Positions 32,795-35,889 of a DNA stretch of 35,889 bases are shown piece after piece (position 1 is the first letter of the stretch; every line of letters starts with the position of its first letter). This DNA comes from an uncultured Lachnospiraceae bacterium (GTDB taxonomy: Bacteria > Bacillota > Clostridia > Lachnospirales > Lachnospiraceae). The stretch covers positions 1-35,889 of the forward strand of contig CAQGLR010000040.1 in assembly GCA_948794795.1 (NCBI GenBank), read 5' to 3'. Below the pieces are notes generated by a model. The model was not told the DNA's origin. It ran no database searches and worked only from the letters and a program-made list of their open reading frames with translations. A program made the translations under genes and the position numbers.

Positions 32795-33643
32795 TTATTC
32801 TGCAGGTTTGCCATGGCTTAGCATTTTATTAATAAGGCCTCCGAAGAAAAGTATATACATACATGCATACAGCCATACCATAAGGAGTGCAATTACAGTC
32901 ATTGTGCCATAAAATGCAGAATAGTTATTAAAGTGGTCTACATAATATGAATATAATTCGGAATAAACCAGCCACCCGCTTGTTGCAATAACAGCACCAG
33001 GCATCTGGCTTTTAATGCTGCATTTCCTGTCTGGTATGGCTTTGTACATAATTGTAAAAAAGCAGAACATTATAAGGAAACCTATAAGAGGCCTTAAACT
33101 TATTATTGGCAGCAGTATATTTTCAAGAAACGGGAAATACTGGCATGTATAAAAGTATATTGTATTTCCAAATACCATAAATGCAAGTGTTGCAATTATA
33201 AGAAGTGCAAATGCTATTGTATAAACAGCAGCATAAATACGTATAAGTATATAATTACGTGTTTCTTCTATTTCATATACAGAATTAAGCCCGCCAGCAA
33301 TAGAAAGAAAAGATTTTGAACCAAGCCATATGGCTGTAATAATAGTGGCAGGAAGAAGAGTAGCAGACTGGCTGTTATATATACCAGATATAAGGGTTGC
33401 CATAAACTTATGGAACGAATCTGGTATAAATACTTGAAGTGTATTAAGGAACATTGTTTCTGTAAATGGGGTAAATTTAAGGATTGCAAACATAAACATA
33501 AAAAATGGGAAAAACGAAAGCATCATAAAAAAAGCAGACTGTCCCGAAAAAGCAGAGATTGCAGACCTTTTTGTTTCTTTCAGTATGGTACTAACCAGGT
33601 TATATATATTGTAAAACCAGCGTATTAAAATATTATATTTCAT
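32795..33643 (-). CDS. YihY/virulence factor BrkB family membrane protein
   Basis: A 282-residue inner-membrane protein with about six helices. The family N-terminus is present: ETKRSAISAFSGQSAFFMML, then SFFPFFMFMFAIL. LPATIITAIWLGSKSFLSIAGGLNSVYEIEETRNY is the YihY core, and the end has FYGTMTVIALLMVWLYACMYILFFGG. Once annotated as ribonuclease BN by mistake, the family has no settled function; transport or envelope roles are suggested. On the minus strand AAAGGA lies about 13 bases before the ATG. It converges with the SpoIID-domain gene. Confidence 0.92.
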   Translation of the reverse strand: MKYNILIRWFYNIYNLVSTILKETKRSAISAFSGQSAFFMMLSFFPFFMFMFAILKFTPFTETMFLNTLQVFIPDSFHKFMATLISGIYNSQSATLLPATIITAIWLGSKSFLSIAGGLNSVYEIEETRNYILIRIYAAVYTIAFALLIIATLAFMVFGNTIYFYTCQYFPFLENILLPIISLRPLIGFLIMFCFFTIMYKAIPDRKCSIKSQMPGAVIATSGWLVYSELYSYYVDHFNNYSAFYGTMTVIALLMVWLYACMYILFFGGLINKMLSHGKPAE

Positions 33644-33659
33644 AATAAAAGCAATCCTT

Positions 33660-33731
33660 TCTTTAACCTGTCAGGGAAGCCCCCGTTTCTAAGACGCAAA
33701 GACGGAAGTGGCGGGCTGTGTCTGTAAGGGC
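33660..33731. other. Short GC-rich structured intergenic segment
   Basis: This segment is clearly richer in GC than its surroundings. AGCCC with GGGCT and, inside, CCGT with ACGG can pair (about 33673-33717, plus-strand reading), with AAGACGCAAAG in the loop. CCTG-TC-AGG lies next to it. It sits between the 3' end of the PHP gene and the 5' end of the YihY gene, both on the minus strand, so it may be a YihY leader or a terminator of the PHP gene. Identity unknown. Confidence 0.4.
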
Positions 33732-34400
33732 CTAATTTTCTATAATGCTGTAATTTCCATATTTAATTATTTCTACAAGTTCTTTTATTGAACTGAAACT
33801 TGCTTCTGTAATTATCCCGCCTTTTGCAAGGTCTTCTTCTTCATGGAAATCACTTCCAGAAACCATAACCATATTATTTTCTAATGCCCATTTATAAGTT
33901 TTGCTATTATTACTATTATGGCGTGGATTGCCATTATATACCTCTGCCCCGTCAATTAAATGTGTATCTGCAGGTGTACAGTATGCCCTGGATGGATGTG
34001 CCTGTATAAGCAGTATGCCATTATTATGGCAGAGATTGTAAAGTTCTGCAAGGGACATCTGGAACAATAACGGGTTATTATAGAAAAATTCTTTATCTGC
34101 ACCATATAAAAGATAATCATTGGGGCTTTCCAGAAGATTAACCTCAGCACCAGGAAGCACTTTTATAGTATGGTTTCCATTTTGTGCATATAAAAGGGCG
34201 CTTTTGTATCCTTTTAAGAAAAATTCTGTGAATTCCTGTGGGTCTTTGATATTATTATGCTCCATAACCCATTTGCTGTAATGGTCTGTAATAACAACTG
34301 CATCATAACCTGCATCTTCATACATCTGTACAAGCCTGGCAGCATTTATATGTGAGCATGGGCTTGTTTCACTTGTATGCACATGTAATTCAACTTTCAT
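33732..34400 (-). CDS. PHP-domain metal-dependent phosphoesterase
   Basis: A 222-residue protein of the polymerase-and-histidinol-phosphatase superfamily. Metal-binding motifs in order are H6-V-H8 (VELHVHTSE), TDH (AVVITDHYS), GAEVN with the bridging glutamate, QAHPSR, and GSDFHEEED at the C-terminal side. All are intact, so it is probably an active phosphoesterase on a small phosphorylated substrate or nucleotide. The length fits stand-alone PHP proteins rather than PolX or histidinol phosphatase. It is divergent from the flavin-reductase-like gene. Confidence 0.92.
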   Translation of the reverse strand: MKVELHVHTSETSPCSHINAARLVQMYEDAGYDAVVITDHYSKWVMEHNNIKDPQEFTEFFLKGYKSALLYAQNGNHTIKVLPGAEVNLLESPNDYLLYGADKEFFYNNPLLFQMSLAELYNLCHNNGILLIQAHPSRAYCTPADTHLIDGAEVYNGNPRHNSNNSKTYKWALENNMVMVSGSDFHEEEDLAKGGIITEASFSSIKELVEIIKYGNYSIIEN

Positions 34401-34435
34401 AGATAATCTCCATTTCCAATCTTTATATAAGGATT

Positions 34436-34455
34436 CCAGGATTTTACTATCCTGG
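34436..34455. promoter_or_regulatory. Perfect inverted repeat between divergent genes
   Basis: CCAGGAT-TTTACT-ATCCTGG (7-bp arms) lies in the region shared by the PHP gene (minus) and the flavin-reductase-like gene (plus). A second, AT-only palindrome GATATTT/AAATATC (about 34472-34488) follows. The first could be an operator for a dimeric repressor or a leader hairpin. Confidence 0.4.
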
Positions 34456-34566
34456 TTAATATAGTTTACCAGATATTTTAGAAAATATCAAAAAAAAGGT
34501 AATCGCATAGTATAAATATATGGTATCATATTATTGTACAAAATAAAAATTATGGAGGTAGGAAAT

Positions 34567-35073
34567 ATGCATACTTTTCAAAAAATTACGCCAGATATAA
34601 TGGAGATAAATCCATTTGAAAAAATTGGCAAAGACTGGATGCTTGTTACAGCAGGTAATGAGGAAAAGGCTAATACAATGACTGCTTCATGGGGTGCACT
34701 TGGGCAGATGTGGGGCAAAGATGCTGCTTTTGTAGTTATAAGGCAGAGCCGTTTTACAAAAGAATTTATAGACAGGGAGAAAAAGTTTTCTTTAAGCTTT
34801 CCAAGTGAAGCCCACAAAAACCTTATGAAATACCTTGGTGCAGTTTCAGGCAGGGATGAGGATAAGATAAAGGTGTCTGGTGCGGAAATCGGTTATCATA
34901 AAGGAGTGCCTTATGTTGACCAGGCTGACCTTGTATTAATCTGCAAGGTGCTTTCTGCAACTCTGGTAAAACCAGAAGACTTTATAGACCCTGGCATCGA
35001 TGATACATGGTACAAGGATAAAGATTACCATACTCTTTATATAGCTTCAGTAACTGATATTCTCGCAAGATAA
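34567..35073 (+). CDS. Flavin reductase-like (FMN-binding split barrel) protein
   Basis: A 168-residue protein of the flavin-reductase-like domain family. FEKIGKDWMLVTAGNEEKAN and TMTASWGALGQMWGKDAAFV give the flavin-binding strand order typical of the group, and SRFTKEFIDREKKFSLSFP is a conserved middle part. Members bind FMN and often reduce flavin with NAD(P)H or act in redox defence. The ATG at 34567 follows GGAGG at 34554-34558. The frame is open to 34534. A single-gene unit; the electron partner is unknown. Confidence 0.9.
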   Translation: MHTFQKITPDIMEINPFEKIGKDWMLVTAGNEEKANTMTASWGALGQMWGKDAAFVVIRQSRFTKEFIDREKKFSLSFPSEAHKNLMKYLGAVSGRDEDKIKVSGAEIGYHKGVPYVDQADLVLICKVLSATLVKPEDFIDPGIDDTWYKDKDYHTLYIASVTDILAR

Positions 35074-35222
35074 ATGTCTTATTTTGAGTGTAAAAGGTTT
35101 CTTGTTTTCAACGTAGAAAAGTTGCATAAGGTGTGGTAGCATTTGGTTATGTTAAGAGATAACTGGTATAAAGTGTTTTATCTTTTAATATGCTAAATCT
35201 ATATAAGAAGGAGGAATAATTT

Positions 35223-35816
35223 ATGAAATCCAGTAAAACAGTAAAAAGAGTTTTATCTTTTGTAATGGCTGTCCTGGTAGTTGCAAGTTCTGTCCTGGCA
35301 GCACCTGTGCAGAAGAGGGCAGCAGCGGCAGCATCTTATAGCGCATACTTATGCCTTTCTACAGAGAAGTGGACTTTCAGGAATGAACATAGCAGTGATA
35401 AATTCAGTGACAAGCTTGAAAACACAACTAATCCATTAGATGCAGCAGCAAGCAAAGCTAAGTTTACTGATGTAACATCTATGAAGAAGAACAAGAAAGC
35501 CAAGACATATTCTGTATCGCTTACAGGCCTTAAGCCTGCTGTTATCGGTAATGATGGTACTTTCAATACGCTTTTTGTTGATACAACTATTCCAGGTTCC
35601 ATGAAGGATAAAATTACCGTTACTAATGTACAGGTATTTTTTGATGGCAAAAAAGTTAAAACATTTAAAAAAGCAGTTTTAACACCAGACCCTGATGCAA
35701 CTGCTGACTTTACACAAATCCAGGTAATCAACACATGGAATTCAAGAGTTCCGGCATTTAAGTATACTATGCCTAAGAAGAGCATAAAAGTTACTTATAC
35801 TATTAAATTCAAATAA
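35223..35816 (+). CDS. Secreted protein of unknown function
   Basis: A 197-residue exported protein. The signal peptide (about 1-36) has a basic start KSSKTVKRVLSF, a hydrophobic core and a likely cleavage near AAAAAS. The mature part is predicted beta-rich (TYSVSLTGLKP, KITVTNVQVFFDGKKVKTF, KSIKVTYTIKF) and lysine-rich, suggesting an immunoglobulin-like or carbohydrate-associated fold. I do not recognise a family. GAAGGAGGAA precedes the ATG. The upstream region (35137-35195) has loosely nested inverted repeats TAGCAT/ATGCTA and AGATAA/TTATCT that might be regulatory. No anchor motif such as LPxTG is seen. Confidence 0.8.
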   Translation: MKSSKTVKRVLSFVMAVLVVASSVLAAPVQKRAAAAASYSAYLCLSTEKWTFRNEHSSDKFSDKLENTTNPLDAAASKAKFTDVTSMKKNKKAKTYSVSLTGLKPAVIGNDGTFNTLFVDTTIPGSMKDKITVTNVQVFFDGKKVKTFKKAVLTPDPDATADFTQIQVINTWNSRVPAFKYTMPKKSIKVTYTIKFK

Positions 35817-35889
35817 TTGTATCTGGAATTGTGCAAAAGTTACAGTTCACACCCCCCAATAAACCATTGTGAAATGTGACGAAATTTAT

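Noticed and set aside
33660..33731. c-di-GMP-I (GEMM) riboswitch suggested by GACGCAAAG
   Set aside because: The GAAA-capped helix before the motif and the second helix are missing, and no plus-strand gene follows.

Overview
The window is a low-GC stretch of chromosome from a Firmicute, most likely of the class Clostridia and the family Lachnospiraceae. A Lachnospira / [Eubacterium] eligens-like organism is a guess from style only. The evidence is the base composition, AGGAGG-type ribosome binding sites, several TTG starts, a diaminopimelate lysine/peptidoglycan pathway, secreted proteins with SpoIID and SleB domains (both families known from spore formers), an FMN riboswitch ahead of a complete riboflavin operon, and gene families typical of gut Clostridia (QueH, CvpA, YqeG-type HAD, stand-alone AP2-domain protein). 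There are no rRNA or tRNA genes, no CRISPR array, and no recognisable insertion-sequence transposase.

Layout. 1-238: right arm of a long palindromic repeat, then a structured leader. 239-2345: bifunctional GDP-mannose enzyme and a Uma2-family protein. 2512-6140: a two-gene unit of a lipoprotein solute-binding protein and a methyl-accepting chemotaxis protein. 6211-7257: a cysteine-synthase-like gene. 7392-11200: four genes, two unknown membrane proteins followed by diadenylate cyclase CdaA and its YbbR-domain regulator CdaR. 11201-11830: a 630-base gap filled by two related long hairpins in opposite orientation. 11831-13660 (minus): typA/bipA. 14098-19644: a tandem-OB SSB-like protein, a corrinoid adenosyltransferase, dapA, dapB, cvpA, queH, a Nudix hydrolase, and a membrane-anchored zinc-ribbon protein. 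19760-23763: promoter, FMN riboswitch, terminator and ribD-ribE-ribBA-ribH. 23834-25880: YqeG-type phosphatase, a degenerate copy of the palindrome, and on the minus strand an AP2/HNH-like gene and a 2H phosphoesterase. 26258-28670: SleB-type wall hydrolase and threonine synthase with its own promoter. 28843-32729: a secreted M14 carboxypeptidase with a repetitive linker, and a SpoIID-domain protein. 32795-35816: YihY/BrkB membrane protein and PHP phosphoesterase (both minus), a flavin-reductase-like protein, and a secreted protein of unknown function.

How it fits together. Most genes are housekeeping: amino-acid supply (cysK, dapA/B, thrC), flavin synthesis under FMN control, tRNA modification (queH), c-di-AMP signalling and cell-wall remodelling (SleB, SpoIID, M14 peptidase).

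The most unusual signal is the palindrome family at 1-70, 11206-11423, 11619-11792 and 24367-24425. When the two complete copies are aligned in the same sense, their stems keep pairing although the sequences differ (compensatory changes). The apical loop GTATTT and an asymmetric bulge AAGCG(C/G)GAGCGT stay nearly invariant. This suggests selection on a folded RNA, or on a hairpin recognised by a protein. I do not recognise it as a known family. No search could be run, so novelty is unproven.
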